This document shows positions 52,430 through 62,967 of a stretch of 64,000 bases of DNA, one piece after another (within the stretch, counting starts at the first letter, position 1; the number at the start of each line of letters is the position of its first letter). Origin of the DNA: Streptomyces sp. Tu6071 (lineage in GTDB: Bacteria > Actinomycetota > Actinomycetes > Streptomycetales > Streptomycetaceae); assembly GCF_000213055.1 (NCBI RefSeq), contig NZ_CM001165.1, positions 4,486,945 to 4,550,944 on the forward strand. The letters run 5' to 3'. The notes beneath the pieces are model-generated. The model saw only the letters and a program-made list of their open reading frames with translations, was not told where the DNA came from and ran no database searches. The translations under genes and the position numbers were made by a program.

Positions 52430-53655
52430 GCGACCTCATCCCCGGCCAGGGCAACGGCCCCGCGCCCGCGCAGGACACCGCCCTCCCGCAGGACACCGCC
52501 CTCGCACACGCCGACGAGGTCGCCGCCGGGTTCCGCGAGCTGTACGGGAGCGAGCCCGAGGGCATCTGGGCGGCCCCGGGACGCGTCAACCTCATCGGCG
52601 AGTACACCGACTTCAACGGCGGCTTCGTCATGCCGCTCGCGCTCCCGCACACGGCGGTCGCCGCCGTCAGCGCCCGCACGGACGGGGTGCTGCGCGTCCA
52701 CTCGGCCGACATGGAGGGCCCCGCGCTCCGCCTCGACCTCGCGACGCTCGCGCCCGGCGCCGACACCGGCTGGGCCGGCTACCTGACCGGCGTCGTCTGG
52801 GTCCTGCGCACCTCCGGCTACGACGTCGGCGGCGCCGACATCCACCTCGCCTCGACCGTCCCCACGGGCGCCGGGCTCTCCTCCTCGGCCGCGCTCGAAG
52901 TCGTCACGGCGCTCGCGCTCGACGACCTCTTCTCCTTCGGCATCGACCGCGCCGAACTCGCCCGGATCGGACAGCGCGCGGAGAACGACTTCGTCGGCGT
53001 CCCGACCGGGATCATGGACCAGACCGCCTCGGCACGCTGCGCCGCCGGGCACGTGCTCCACCTCGACACCCGCGACCTGAGCGCCCGCCAGGTCCCCTTC
53101 GACCTGCCCGCGCACGGCCTCGACCTGCTCGTCTTCGACACGCGCGTGCAGCACGCCCTCGGCGACGGCGCCTACGCGGAACGCCGCGCGGGCTGCGAGG
53201 AGGGGGCGCGCCTCCTCGGCGTGGACCAGCTGCGGGACGTGCCCTTCGAGACCTTGCCGCAGGCGCTCGAAAAGCTCGACGACGAGCGCGTGCGCCGCTA
53301 CGTGCGGCACGTCGTCACGGAGGACGAGCGCGTCGAGAACGTCGCGCGGCTCCTCGACGCGGGCGAGATCCGGGCCGTGGGCCAGGTCCTCACGGAAGGC
53401 CACCGCTCGCTCCGCGACGACCTGCGCGTCTCGGCCCCCGAACTCGACCTCGTCGTGGAGACGGCGGTACGCGCCGGGGCGCTCGGCGCCCGCATGACCG
53501 GCGGCGGCTTCGGCGGCTCGGCGATCGTGCTGGTCGACGCGGGGCTGGCGGAGCCGGTGAAGGCCGAGGTCCGCCGGACGTTCGCGGAGGCGGGACACCG
53601 GGAGCCGAGGGTGTTCTCGGCGGTGCCGAGCGAGGGCGCGCGCCGCGTCCGCTGA
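52426..53655 (+). CDS. galK: Galactokinase
   Basis: A GHMP kinase of 409 residues that phosphorylates galactose at C1. APGRVNLIGEYTDFNGGFVMPLAL is the sugar-binding signature, PTGAGLSSSAALEVVTALAL the ATP loop, and MTGGGFGGSAIVL the third motif. The N-terminus has a short tandem duplication (AQDTALPQDTALAHA). It is coupled to galE. Downstream lies a 22-bp repeat array. Confidence 0.95.
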   Translation: MSDLIPGQGNGPAPAQDTALPQDTALAHADEVAAGFRELYGSEPEGIWAAPGRVNLIGEYTDFNGGFVMPLALPHTAVAAVSARTDGVLRVHSADMEGPALRLDLATLAPGADTGWAGYLTGVVWVLRTSGYDVGGADIHLASTVPTGAGLSSSAALEVVTALALDDLFSFGIDRAELARIGQRAENDFVGVPTGIMDQTASARCAAGHVLHLDTRDLSARQVPFDLPAHGLDLLVFDTRVQHALGDGAYAERRAGCEEGARLLGVDQLRDVPFETLPQALEKLDDERVRRYVRHVVTEDERVENVARLLDAGEIRAVGQVLTEGHRSLRDDLRVSAPELDLVVETAVRAGALGARMTGGGFGGSAIVLVDAGLAEPVKAEVRRTFAEAGHREPRVFSAVPSEGARRVR

Positions 53656-53678
53656 CCCCCGGGCGGGGCGGCGATGCC

Positions 53679-53766
53679 CCGTGAGAGGGATGGCGGGTCA
53701 CCGTGAGAGGGACGGCGGTGCCCCCTGAGAGGGACGACGGCGCACCGTGAGAGGGGTGGCGGGTCA
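53679..53766. repeat. 22-bp tandem array, four copies
   Basis: Four contiguous units of consensus CCGTGAGAGGGAYGGCGGGT plus two bases start at 53679, 53701, 53723 and 53745, with 2-6 changes between copies. It lies right after galK and has no coding character. Confidence 0.92.
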
Positions 53767-53901
53767 CCGCCGTCCCGCAGGCCCCCTCGGCCGGGGGTGT
53801 TTCGGGCGGGAATCGGGGAAATCCTCTCCTGGGAAGAGCCCACGTCCGTACTCTGAGGCGGGGTCACCTCCGTCAAGGGACGGAGGGAGGGGGAGGCCGG
53901 G

Positions 53902-54636
53902 ATGCGTACGAGGGTGCTTGTCGTCGACGACCACCGGATCTTCGCGGAGTCGCTCGCCGCCGCGCTGGCGGCCGAGCCGGACGTCGACGTGGGCGCGGCG
54001 GGCAGCGGCCCGGCGGCGCTGCGCAGCCTGGAACGCGCCGCGACCGAGAAACGCCCCTTCGACGTCGTCCTCGTCGACGCCGACCTCGGCGTGGGCCCCG
54101 TCCCCCGCCAGCCCCGCCCGCAGGGCGCCCCCGCCGCGGAGGAGCCGCTCGACGGGATCTCCCTGGTGGGCGGCCTGCGCGCGACCCAGCCCGGCGTGCG
54201 CACGGTGGTCCTCGCCGAGCGCGACGACCCGCGCCGCGCGGCACTGGCCCTCCAGGCGGGGGCGAGCGGCTGGGTCGCGAAGGACTGCTCGCTCTCCCGG
54301 CTGCTCACGGTCGTACGCGGAGTGCTGCGCGACGAGACCCACCTCCCGCCCGCGCTGCTCACCGGCGTCCTGCGCGAACTGACGGCGGCCCGCCGCCACC
54401 GCACCGAGTCGGAACGCCTGGTCGAGTCCCTGACCCCGCGCGAACGCGAGGTCCTGCGCTGCATGGTCGCGGGCCTCGGCCGCAAAGCTGTCGCCGACCG
54501 CCTCTACCTCTCCCCGCACACGGTCCGCACCCACATGCAGAACGTCCTCGGCAAGCTCGGCGTCCACTCCACACTGGCGGCGGTGGCGCTGGCGCGGAGG
54601 GCGGGAGTGGGGCCGGTGGATCAGCGGGTGGGGTGA
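53902..54636 (+). CDS. Orphan NarL/LuxR-type response regulator with receiver insert
   Basis: The 244-residue protein has a receiver domain with the acidic pair (VLVVDDHRIF), phosphoacceptor Asp in FDVVLVDADLG, and Lys in GWVAKDC; the Thr position is Ala (VVLAE). Right after the phosphoacceptor there is an extra loop of about 20 residues (VPRQPRPQGAPAAEEP) not seen in the usual family. The HTH is LTPREREVLRCMVAGLGRKAVADRLYLSPHTVRTHMQNVL. No kinase lies nearby. Together with the regulator at 47122 it brackets the galactose genes. Confidence 0.9.
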   Translation: MRTRVLVVDDHRIFAESLAAALAAEPDVDVGAAGSGPAALRSLERAATEKRPFDVVLVDADLGVGPVPRQPRPQGAPAAEEPLDGISLVGGLRATQPGVRTVVLAERDDPRRAALALQAGASGWVAKDCSLSRLLTVVRGVLRDETHLPPALLTGVLRELTAARRHRTESERLVESLTPREREVLRCMVAGLGRKAVADRLYLSPHTVRTHMQNVLGKLGVHSTLAAVALARRAGVGPVDQRVG

Positions 54637-54642
54637 GGGGGG

Positions 54643-54795
54643 CAGACCCGACCGTTCTTCCGAGGCGGACAGACTCGACCGTTCTTCGGACGCGGACAGA
54701 CTCGACCGTTCTTCGGACGCGGACAGACTCGACCGTTCTCCCGAGGCGGACAGACCCGACCGTTCTCCCGACGCGGACAGACCCCACCCTCCCAA
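54643..54795. repeat. 27-bp tandem array, five and a half copies
   Basis: Units start at 54643, 54670, 54697, 54724, 54751 and (partial) 54778, with consensus CAGACTCGACCGTTCTTCGG plus ACGCGGA. Each holds CGACCGTTCT, one base different from CGAACGTTCT of the dispersed repeat family. Because 27 is a multiple of three, both strands show open repeat frames, but there is no ribosome site. The rest of the 54637-54957 gap has only an AT-richer segment (54850-54920) next to the MarR gene end. Confidence 0.93.
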
Positions 54796-54957
54796 AGGGG
54801 AGGTGGGCCACCCGCTGCCATCAATTCTTCCGGCTCGCCCACACCCCTCCCGACCACAACCGCGAATCTGTGGATAACTTCGCGAAACCCAGAAAACCTC
54901 TCACACTTTCGAGTGAGGACCGTTTTCCGGACAGGGGCCGCCGACCGCCGCCGACCG

Positions 54958-55455
54958 TCAGTTCGGAGTGTTGTCGAACGGCGCCGTGAGCTGGCGGAGA
55001 AGATCGGCCAAGTCCTGGCGCTGGGTGCGGCTCAGTTCGGAGAGCAGGGCGCGTTCCTGGGCCAGGAGTCCCGCGAGAGCCGCGTCGGCGACCTCGCGGC
55101 CCGAAGGCGTGAGACGGACCAGGACGCCGCGGCGGTCACTCGGGTCGGGGAGGCGCTCGACGAGGTTCTTCTTCGTGAGCCGGTCGATGCGGTTCGTCAT
55201 CGTGCCCGAGGTGACGAGCGTCTGCGTGAGCAGTTGGCCCGGCGAGAGCTGATACGGCTGCCCGGCGCGGCGCAGCGCCGTGAGCACGTCGAACTCCCAC
55301 GTCTCCAGGTGCAGCTCCGCGAAGGCGAGCCTGCGGGCCCGGTCCAGATGACGCGCCAGCCTGCTGACGCGGCTGAGCACCTCCAGCGGCTCCACGTCGA
55401 GGTCCGGGCGCTCCCTGCGCCAGGCCGCGACCAGCCGGTCGACCTCGTCCTCCAT
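54958..55455 (-). CDS. MarR family regulator
   Basis: A 165-residue winged-helix protein. LETWEFDVLTALRRAGQPYQLSPGQLLTQTLVTSGTMTNRIDRLTKKNLVER is the complete MarR HTH and LPDPSDRRGVLVRLTPSGREVADAAL the wing with its Asp-x-Arg-Gly. The ATG at 55455 is chosen because homologous sequence starts there. It is divergent from the RidA gene, with a palindrome between, so it likely represses both itself and that gene. Confidence 0.92.
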   Translation of the reverse strand: MEDEVDRLVAAWRRERPDLDVEPLEVLSRVSRLARHLDRARRLAFAELHLETWEFDVLTALRRAGQPYQLSPGQLLTQTLVTSGTMTNRIDRLTKKNLVERLPDPSDRRGVLVRLTPSGREVADAALAGLLAQERALLSELSRTQRQDLADLLRQLTAPFDNTPN

Positions 55456-55475
55456 GCCCCCAGTGTAGTGGGTCG

Positions 55476-55503
55476 CTCGACGTGAAGTCTCTTGACGTCG
55501 AGA
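55476..55503. promoter_or_regulatory. MarR operator
   Basis: TCTTGACGTCGAGA (55490-55503) is a 14-bp palindrome with one mismatch. A second, weaker copy (CTCGACGTGAAG, 55476-55487) is next to it. Both lie 20-50 bases before the marR start, in the shared promoter with the RidA gene. Confidence 0.7.
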
Positions 55504-55555
55504 TAACTCGGCTTCATGATGACAGCACACGATCCCCTGCCGAGGAGGTACCGTC

Positions 55556-55951
55556 GTGCCGCGCCACCACGTACGCCCCGAGGGCTCCCCGCCCGTCAAC
55601 GGCTACAGCCACGCCGTCGCCGTACCGGGGCCGCTCGTCGTGGTCTCCGGCCAGGTCCCCCTCGACGCCGAGGGCGGACTCGTCGGCGAGAACGACACCG
55701 AGGCGCAGGTCCGGCAGGTGTACGCGAACCTCGCCACCGCGCTCGAAGCGGCCGGCTCCGGCCTCGCGCACGTCGTCAAGTACACCTTCTTCCTCACCGA
55801 CCTCGCCCGCGACCTCCCCGCCCTGCGCGCGGTCCGCGACGAGCACCAGGACCCCGCGCGTCCGCCCGCCTCCAGCCTCGTCCAGGTCGCCGCCCTCGTG
55901 CACCCCGCCTTCCGCGTGGAGATCGAAGCGCTCGCCGTCCCGGCCGTCTGA
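55556..55951 (+). CDS. RidA family protein
   Basis: A 131-residue RidA/YjgF-type protein. Members hydrolyse reactive enamines and imines made by PLP enzymes. LVVVSGQVPLDAEGGLVG is the first conserved block, and VVKYTFFLTDL and PASSLVQVAALVHPAFRVEIEALAV the last. The position normally holding the catalytic Arg (R-x-x-V/A-x-x) reads PPASSLVQV, so a non-canonical subgroup is likely. A strong ribosome site (GAGGAGGT) precedes GTG 55556. Divergent from MarR. Confidence 0.88.
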   Translation: MPRHHVRPEGSPPVNGYSHAVAVPGPLVVVSGQVPLDAEGGLVGENDTEAQVRQVYANLATALEAAGSGLAHVVKYTFFLTDLARDLPALRAVRDEHQDPARPPASSLVQVAALVHPAFRVEIEALAVPAV

Positions 55952-55974
55952 CCGGCCCGCGTCAGGAGTACGTC

Positions 55975-56787
55975 ATGCCTCTCGCCCCCAGCTGGGACCC
56001 CGCCCAGTACCTGCGCCACGCCGACCACCGCACCCGGCCCTTCGCCGAGCTGCTCGCCCGCGTGCCCGACCCGGCCACCGAGCGGCCCCGCGTCGTCGAC
56101 CTCGGCTGCGGTGCCGGGAACGTCACCGCGCTCCTCGCCGCCCGCTGGCCCGCCGCCCGCATCACCGGGCTCGACAACTCGCCCGCGATGCTCGACCGGG
56201 CCCGCACCGAGTACGCCGGGCCCCTCGACGGCGGTGGCTCCCTCGACTTCGCCGAGGCCGACCTCGCCGACTGGCACCCCGACCGCGGCTACGACCTCAT
56301 CGTCTCCAACGCCGCCCTCCAGTGGGTCCCGGGCCACCTCGACCTGCTCCCCGCCTGGGCCGAGTCCCTCCACCCCGGCGGCACTCTCGCCTTCCAGGTC
56401 CCGGGCAACTTCGGCGCCCCGAGCCACGTCCTCATGCGCGAGACCGCCGCTCTGCCGCGCTTCCGCCCGCTCCTCGACGGGGTGCTGCGCCACGGCGACG
56501 CCGTCGCCGCACCCGCCGACTACCTCGCCCGGCTCACCGCGCTCGGCCTCGCCGCCGACGTCTGGGAGACCACCTACCTCCACCTCCTCACCGGCGAGGA
56601 CCCCGTCCTCGACTGGGTCAAGGGCACCGGGCTGCGCCCCGTCCTCGACGCCCTCGCCCCCCACCCCGAGGCCCACGCCGACTTCCTCACCACCTACCGC
56701 GACGCCCTCCGCGCCGCCTACCCGGCGGGCCCGCACGGCACCGTCTTCCCCTTCCGCCGCCTCTTCGCCGTCGCCCACGCCGCCTGA
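55975..56787 (+). CDS. tam: Trans-aconitate 2-methyltransferase
   Basis: A 270-residue SAM-dependent methyltransferase. WDPAQYLRHADHRTRPFAELLARV is the start typical of Tam, VVDLGCGAGNVTALLA is the SAM motif, and ITGLDNSPAMLDRAR the acidic loop. IVSNAALQWVPGHLDLLPAW and ALAFQVPGNF-type segments complete it. Tam methylates trans-aconitate, an inhibitor of aconitase. It follows RidA by 23 bases and precedes a VOC gene, and all are probably one transcript under MarR. Confidence 0.88.
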   Translation: MPLAPSWDPAQYLRHADHRTRPFAELLARVPDPATERPRVVDLGCGAGNVTALLAARWPAARITGLDNSPAMLDRARTEYAGPLDGGGSLDFAEADLADWHPDRGYDLIVSNAALQWVPGHLDLLPAWAESLHPGGTLAFQVPGNFGAPSHVLMRETAALPRFRPLLDGVLRHGDAVAAPADYLARLTALGLAADVWETTYLHLLTGEDPVLDWVKGTGLRPVLDALAPHPEAHADFLTTYRDALRAAYPAGPHGTVFPFRRLFAVAHAA

Positions 56788-56800
56788 CCAGGGGGTACGA

Positions 56801-57184
56801 ATGATCACCGCACTCGACCACGTGCAGCTCTCCGCCCCACCCGGCAGCGAGGACGCGCTCCGCGCCTTCTATGCGGGCGTCCTCGGCCTCACCGAACTCC
56901 CCAAGCCGCCCGCCCTCGCCGCACGCGGCGGCTGCTGGTTCGGCAGCGGGTCCGTCCAGCTCCACCTCGGCATCGAGGCGGACTTCCGCCCCGCCCGCAA
57001 GGCCCACCCCGGCCTCCGCGTCACCGCCATCGACGCCTTCGCCACCCGCCTCACCACCCACGCCATCCCCGTCACCTGGGACGACAACCTCCCGGGCCAC
57101 CGCCGCTTCTACGCCGACGACCCGGTGGGCAACAGGCTGGAGTTCCTCGAACCCCTTACAGGGAGTCCACAGCGTCCCAGGTGA
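56801..57184 (+). CDS. VOC family (glyoxalase-fold) protein
   Basis: A 127-residue VOC protein. ITALDHVQLSAPPGSEDALRAFYAGVLGL is the first beta-alpha unit with its metal-site His, SVQLHLGIEADFRPARKAHPGLRV the second, and FYADDPVGNRLEFLEP the final metal-binding Glu segment. It may act as a dioxygenase, lyase or resistance protein; the sequence does not decide. AGGGGGT precedes the ATG. It overlaps the convergent Uma2 gene by 29 bases. Confidence 0.88.
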   Translation: MITALDHVQLSAPPGSEDALRAFYAGVLGLTELPKPPALAARGGCWFGSGSVQLHLGIEADFRPARKAHPGLRVTAIDAFATRLTTHAIPVTWDDNLPGHRRFYADDPVGNRLEFLEPLTGSPQRPR

Positions 57185-57755
57185 TGTCGAGATCGACGTC
57201 GAACGGAGCCGAGACCTGGAGACGTTTGTGGTGGATGCCGGTCAGGCCGTACGCGCCTGTCACGGGGTCGAGCTCGTACGTGCGCACCACGGGGTGCGTG
57301 TCGTCCGGAGGCATCTCGACGAGCCAGAAGTGCGGGATGCCCGAGGCGGCGTACTTGCGCGGTTTGTACTGTTCGTCACGGCGCCGCGACTCGGGGGAGA
57401 TCACTTCCACCGCCAGCACGACATCCGCGGCCGTGTACCGCGTCTTCTCCCTGGACACGGCCTCGGCACGCAGTACCGTGACGTCCGGCTCGGGTCCATT
57501 GGCCTCGTCCAGGATGACGGTCATTTCCCGGCGCACCCGGAACTGCCGCGGGGTCGTGTCGCGCAGTCCCGCGACCAACAGGTCGATCATCACGGAATGG
57601 GTGTCTCGCTGCGGACTCACGAAGATCAGGCTCCCGTCGAGCAACTCGGTGTGCGGCGGGAGATCGGGCAGCGTGAAAAGGTCCTCCACGGTCCACCCAC
57701 CCGGGGGCGGCACCGGCCAGCGGTAACCAGCGTCCTGCGGGGAATCGGCGGTCAT
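57156..57755 (-). CDS. Uma2 family (PD-(D/E)XK-fold) protein
   Basis: A 199-residue Uma2 protein. LPDLPPHTELLDGSLIFVSPQRDTH is the typical N-terminal part, PEPDVTVLR carries the Asp, and VLAVEVISPESRRRDEQYKPRKYAASGIPHFWLVE the Glu and Lys-helix. GGGAGGAACG in front of the ATG at 57755 supports the start. Its 3' end overlaps the VOC gene. Only about 30% of residues look shared with the Uma2 protein at 42146, so they are distant members. Function unproven. Confidence 0.88.
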   Translation of the reverse strand: MTADSPQDAGYRWPVPPPGGWTVEDLFTLPDLPPHTELLDGSLIFVSPQRDTHSVMIDLLVAGLRDTTPRQFRVRREMTVILDEANGPEPDVTVLRAEAVSREKTRYTAADVVLAVEVISPESRRRDEQYKPRKYAASGIPHFWLVEMPPDDTHPVVRTYELDPVTGAYGLTGIHHKRLQVSAPFDVDLDITWDAVDSL

Positions 57756-57943
57756 CGTTCCTCCCATGGACGCGAGTCTTGAGCGCTGGAGCCACGGTAA
57801 CGGGCGCTTTGGCCGTGCGTCAGTACAAAGAGTGATCAACACCCCGAAGCTGACGCCCCAGCCCTCAGCCCCCAGCCCCCACCCCCGGACACCGGCCCCC
57901 AGCCCTCAGGCACCCGCCCCCCACGACCGCCCCGCACAGAACC

Positions 57944-58672
57944 TCACTGCCGCCGGTGCCCTATCAGCCTCGGCTTCTGCTCCAGCCCGTCCAGTCCGTG
58001 CCACGCCAGGTTCACCAGGTGTGCCGCGACCTCCGCCTTCTTCGGCTTGCGGACGTCCAGCCACCACTGGCCCGTCAGCGCGACCATCCCCACCAGCGCC
58101 TGCGCGTACAGCGGGGCCAGCTTCTGGTCGAAACCGCGGCTCTTGAACTCGCTGCCCAGGATGTCCTCGACCTGCGTCGCGATATCGCTGATCAGCGAGG
58201 CGAACGTGCCCGTCGACTGGGCCACCGGGGAATCACGGACCAGGATGCGGAAACCGTCCGTGTACGTCTCGATGTAGTCCAGGAGCGCGAAAGCCGCCTG
58301 TTCGAGCAGCTCCCGCGGGTGCCCCGCGGTCAGGGCACCCGTCACCATGTCCAGGAGCTGCCGCATCTCGCGGTCCACCACGACCGCGTACAGCCCCTCC
58401 TTGCCACCGAAGTGCTCGTAGACCACCGGCTTGGAGACCCCGGCCTTCGCCGCGATCTCCTCCACCGACGTCCCCTCGAACCCCTTCGCGGCGAACAGCG
58501 TGCGCCCGATGTCGAGCAGCTGTTCCCTGCGCTGCGCACCCGTCATCCGGGTACGGCGCGTCCGCCGGGACTTCTCCCCGCTCGTACCGGAGACACCCCT
58601 GCCGGAGACGCCCCTGCCGGAAGGACCTTTGCCGGGAACACCTGAGACACCTGAGACCGCATCCGTCGCCAC
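57944..58672 (-). CDS. TetR family regulator paired with desaturase
   Basis: A TetR protein of 242 residues. Its first 35 residues are low-complexity (SGRGVSGRGVSG repeats, then KSRRTRRTR). The HTH follows near 55-80 (EGTSVEEIAAKAGVSKPVVYEHFGGKEGLY). The ligand domain is helical (LLDYIETYTDGFRILVRD). GTG 58672 is 8 bases after the desaturase stop, so the two form an operon. A role in lipid-responsive control of the desaturase is likely from this linkage. Confidence 0.9.
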   Translation of the reverse strand: MATDAVSGVSGVPGKGPSGRGVSGRGVSGTSGEKSRRTRRTRMTGAQRREQLLDIGRTLFAAKGFEGTSVEEIAAKAGVSKPVVYEHFGGKEGLYAVVVDREMRQLLDMVTGALTAGHPRELLEQAAFALLDYIETYTDGFRILVRDSPVAQSTGTFASLISDIATQVEDILGSEFKSRGFDQKLAPLYAQALVGMVALTGQWWLDVRKPKKAEVAAHLVNLAWHGLDGLEQKPRLIGHRRQ

Positions 58673-58679
58673 GGTCCCA

Positions 58680-59663
58680 TCATGCCGGTTCGGCCGCCTT
58701 GTCCCTGCGGCGGGAGCGAATGCGTTCCGCCGAGGGCCAGCGCACGTCGTGCACCCAGCCCGCCAGCTCCATCCAGCGGATGATGCGCGCCGAGGAGTCG
58801 ATCTGCCCCCGCTCCACACCGTGCCGCGCCGAGGTCGGGTCCGCGTGGTGCAGGTTGTGCCACGACTCCCCGCACGACAGCACCGCCAGCCACCACACGT
58901 TCCCCGAACGGTCCCGCGAGCGGAAGGGCCGCTTGCCCACCGCGTGACAGATCGAGTTGATCGACCACGTCACGTGGTGCAGCAGCGCCACCCGGACGAG
59001 CGAGCCCCAGAAGAACGCCGTGAACGCCCCCCACCACGACCACGTCACGAGCCCCCCGACCAGCGGCGGCGTCAGCAGCGACACCAGCGTCCACAGCGCG
59101 AACTGCCGCGAGACGCGACGGATCGCCGGGTCCTTCACCAGGTCGGGCGCGTACTTGTGCTGCGGCGTCTGCTCCTCGTCGAACATCCACCCCAGGTGCG
59201 CCCACCACAGCCCCTTCATCAGGGCCGGCAGCGTCTCCCCGTACCGCCACGGCGAGTGCGGGTCGCCCTCCGCGTCGGAGAACTTGTGGTGCTTGCGGTG
59301 ATCCGCCACCCAGCGCACCACCGGACCCTCCACCGCCATGGACCCCGCGATCGCCAGCGTGACCCGCACCCATCGCTTCGCCTTGAACGAACCGTGCGTG
59401 AAGTAGCGGTGGAAACCGATCGTGATCCCGTGGCAGCCCAGGAAGTAGAAGAAGACCATGAGGCCGAGGTCGAGCCAGCTCAGCCCCCAGCCCCAGGCCA
59501 GCGGCACCGCCGCGAGCAGCGCCGCGAACGGCACCACGATGAAGGCCAGCAGCGCGAACTGCTCCACCGAGCCCTTCCGGTCACCCCCCATCGTCGCCGC
59601 CGCGCCGCCGCCCGGCTGCTGCTCTTCCGTCCCCGCCTCGGCGGGCGATGCGGTCGAGGTCAT
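58680..59663 (-). CDS. Membrane fatty acyl-CoA delta-9 desaturase (DesA type)
   Basis: A di-iron membrane desaturase of 327 residues that makes oleoyl/palmitoleoyl chains for membrane fluidity. The three His boxes are present: HRYFTH near residue 84, HRKHHK near 122, and HNLHH near 265. Four hydrophobic helices are visible, including FALLAFIVVPFAALLAAVPLAW. The ATG at 59663 is supported by AGGGGC. A TetR gene follows in the same operon. Confidence 0.93.
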   Translation of the reverse strand: MTSTASPAEAGTEEQQPGGGAAATMGGDRKGSVEQFALLAFIVVPFAALLAAVPLAWGWGLSWLDLGLMVFFYFLGCHGITIGFHRYFTHGSFKAKRWVRVTLAIAGSMAVEGPVVRWVADHRKHHKFSDAEGDPHSPWRYGETLPALMKGLWWAHLGWMFDEEQTPQHKYAPDLVKDPAIRRVSRQFALWTLVSLLTPPLVGGLVTWSWWGAFTAFFWGSLVRVALLHHVTWSINSICHAVGKRPFRSRDRSGNVWWLAVLSCGESWHNLHHADPTSARHGVERGQIDSSARIIRWMELAGWVHDVRWPSAERIRSRRRDKAAEPA

Positions 59664-60087
59664 ATGAGCCCCTTGCGTGTGTCGAGGATTGTCTGTCCCG
59701 AAGGTCCCGCGACGGGCCGGCGCACGGCCCTTCCCCTACGCCTACCCACGGCGGGAACCGTGTGACGAGGTCGTGCGTGTGGGAAGCCGTGCGACCGGGA
59801 AGATCCCGTTCCGTAGACCCGTACACGTAGATACGCCCGAGCGACGGCAGACTCACGGCACCACGCCACGGCGCGGCCACGCACAGCTCCGCTCCTACGG
59901 ATACGTAACCTACGGTGACGTAAGTATGGCAGCGCGCAGCGCCCCGGCAAGAGGCCGAACGCCCGTGCTACCACCGCGCCACCTATTGTGGGGACGGTCG
60001 GACAGCGCGGTCCGCTCGGAAACCCGCCCGGGCCCCACCGCCCGGGTTCCCTCCTCTTCAGCCACCACACTGCAAGGAGCCGCACCT
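59664..60087. promoter_or_regulatory. Divergent desaturase/ppc regulatory region with TetR-like palindrome
   Basis: In this 424-bp region the clearest signal is ACCTACG-GTGA-CGTAAGT (59908-59925), an 18-bp palindrome with one mismatched pair, inside an AT-richer stretch (59900-59930) flanked by further TACGTA words. It is a candidate operator for the TetR protein encoded behind the desaturase. On the other side CTATTGTGGGGACGG (59980-59995) could belong to the ppc promoter. No gene is supported here. Confidence 0.55.
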
Positions 60088-62829
<2,742 letters not shown>

Positions 62830-62907
62830 GCACACCCGCGGGCACGGGCGGCACCCCGCCCCGCCCCCACGGGCGGGCACGGGCCGACCCCCGCCCCGCA
62901 CACGCGA

Positions 62908-62940
62908 CCGGCCCCGGCGACACCACGTCGCCGGGGCCGG
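62908..62940. terminator. Bidirectional terminator between ppc and pth
   Basis: A perfect 14-bp stem (CCGGCCCCGGCGAC with GTCGCCGGGGCCGG) and a 5-base ACCAC loop, lying between two convergent genes. Confidence 0.85.
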
Positions 62941-62967
62941 CCCCGTATCCGTACCCGTGACAGCCCC

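Noticed and set aside
54643..54795. Tandem array considered as a CRISPR
   Set aside because: Units are contiguous with no spacers, are imperfect, and no cas genes are nearby.
59677..60087. 137-codon N-terminal extension of ppc
   Set aside because: It spans the divergent promoter region and is absent from the enzyme family; GTG 60088 follows AAGGAG.
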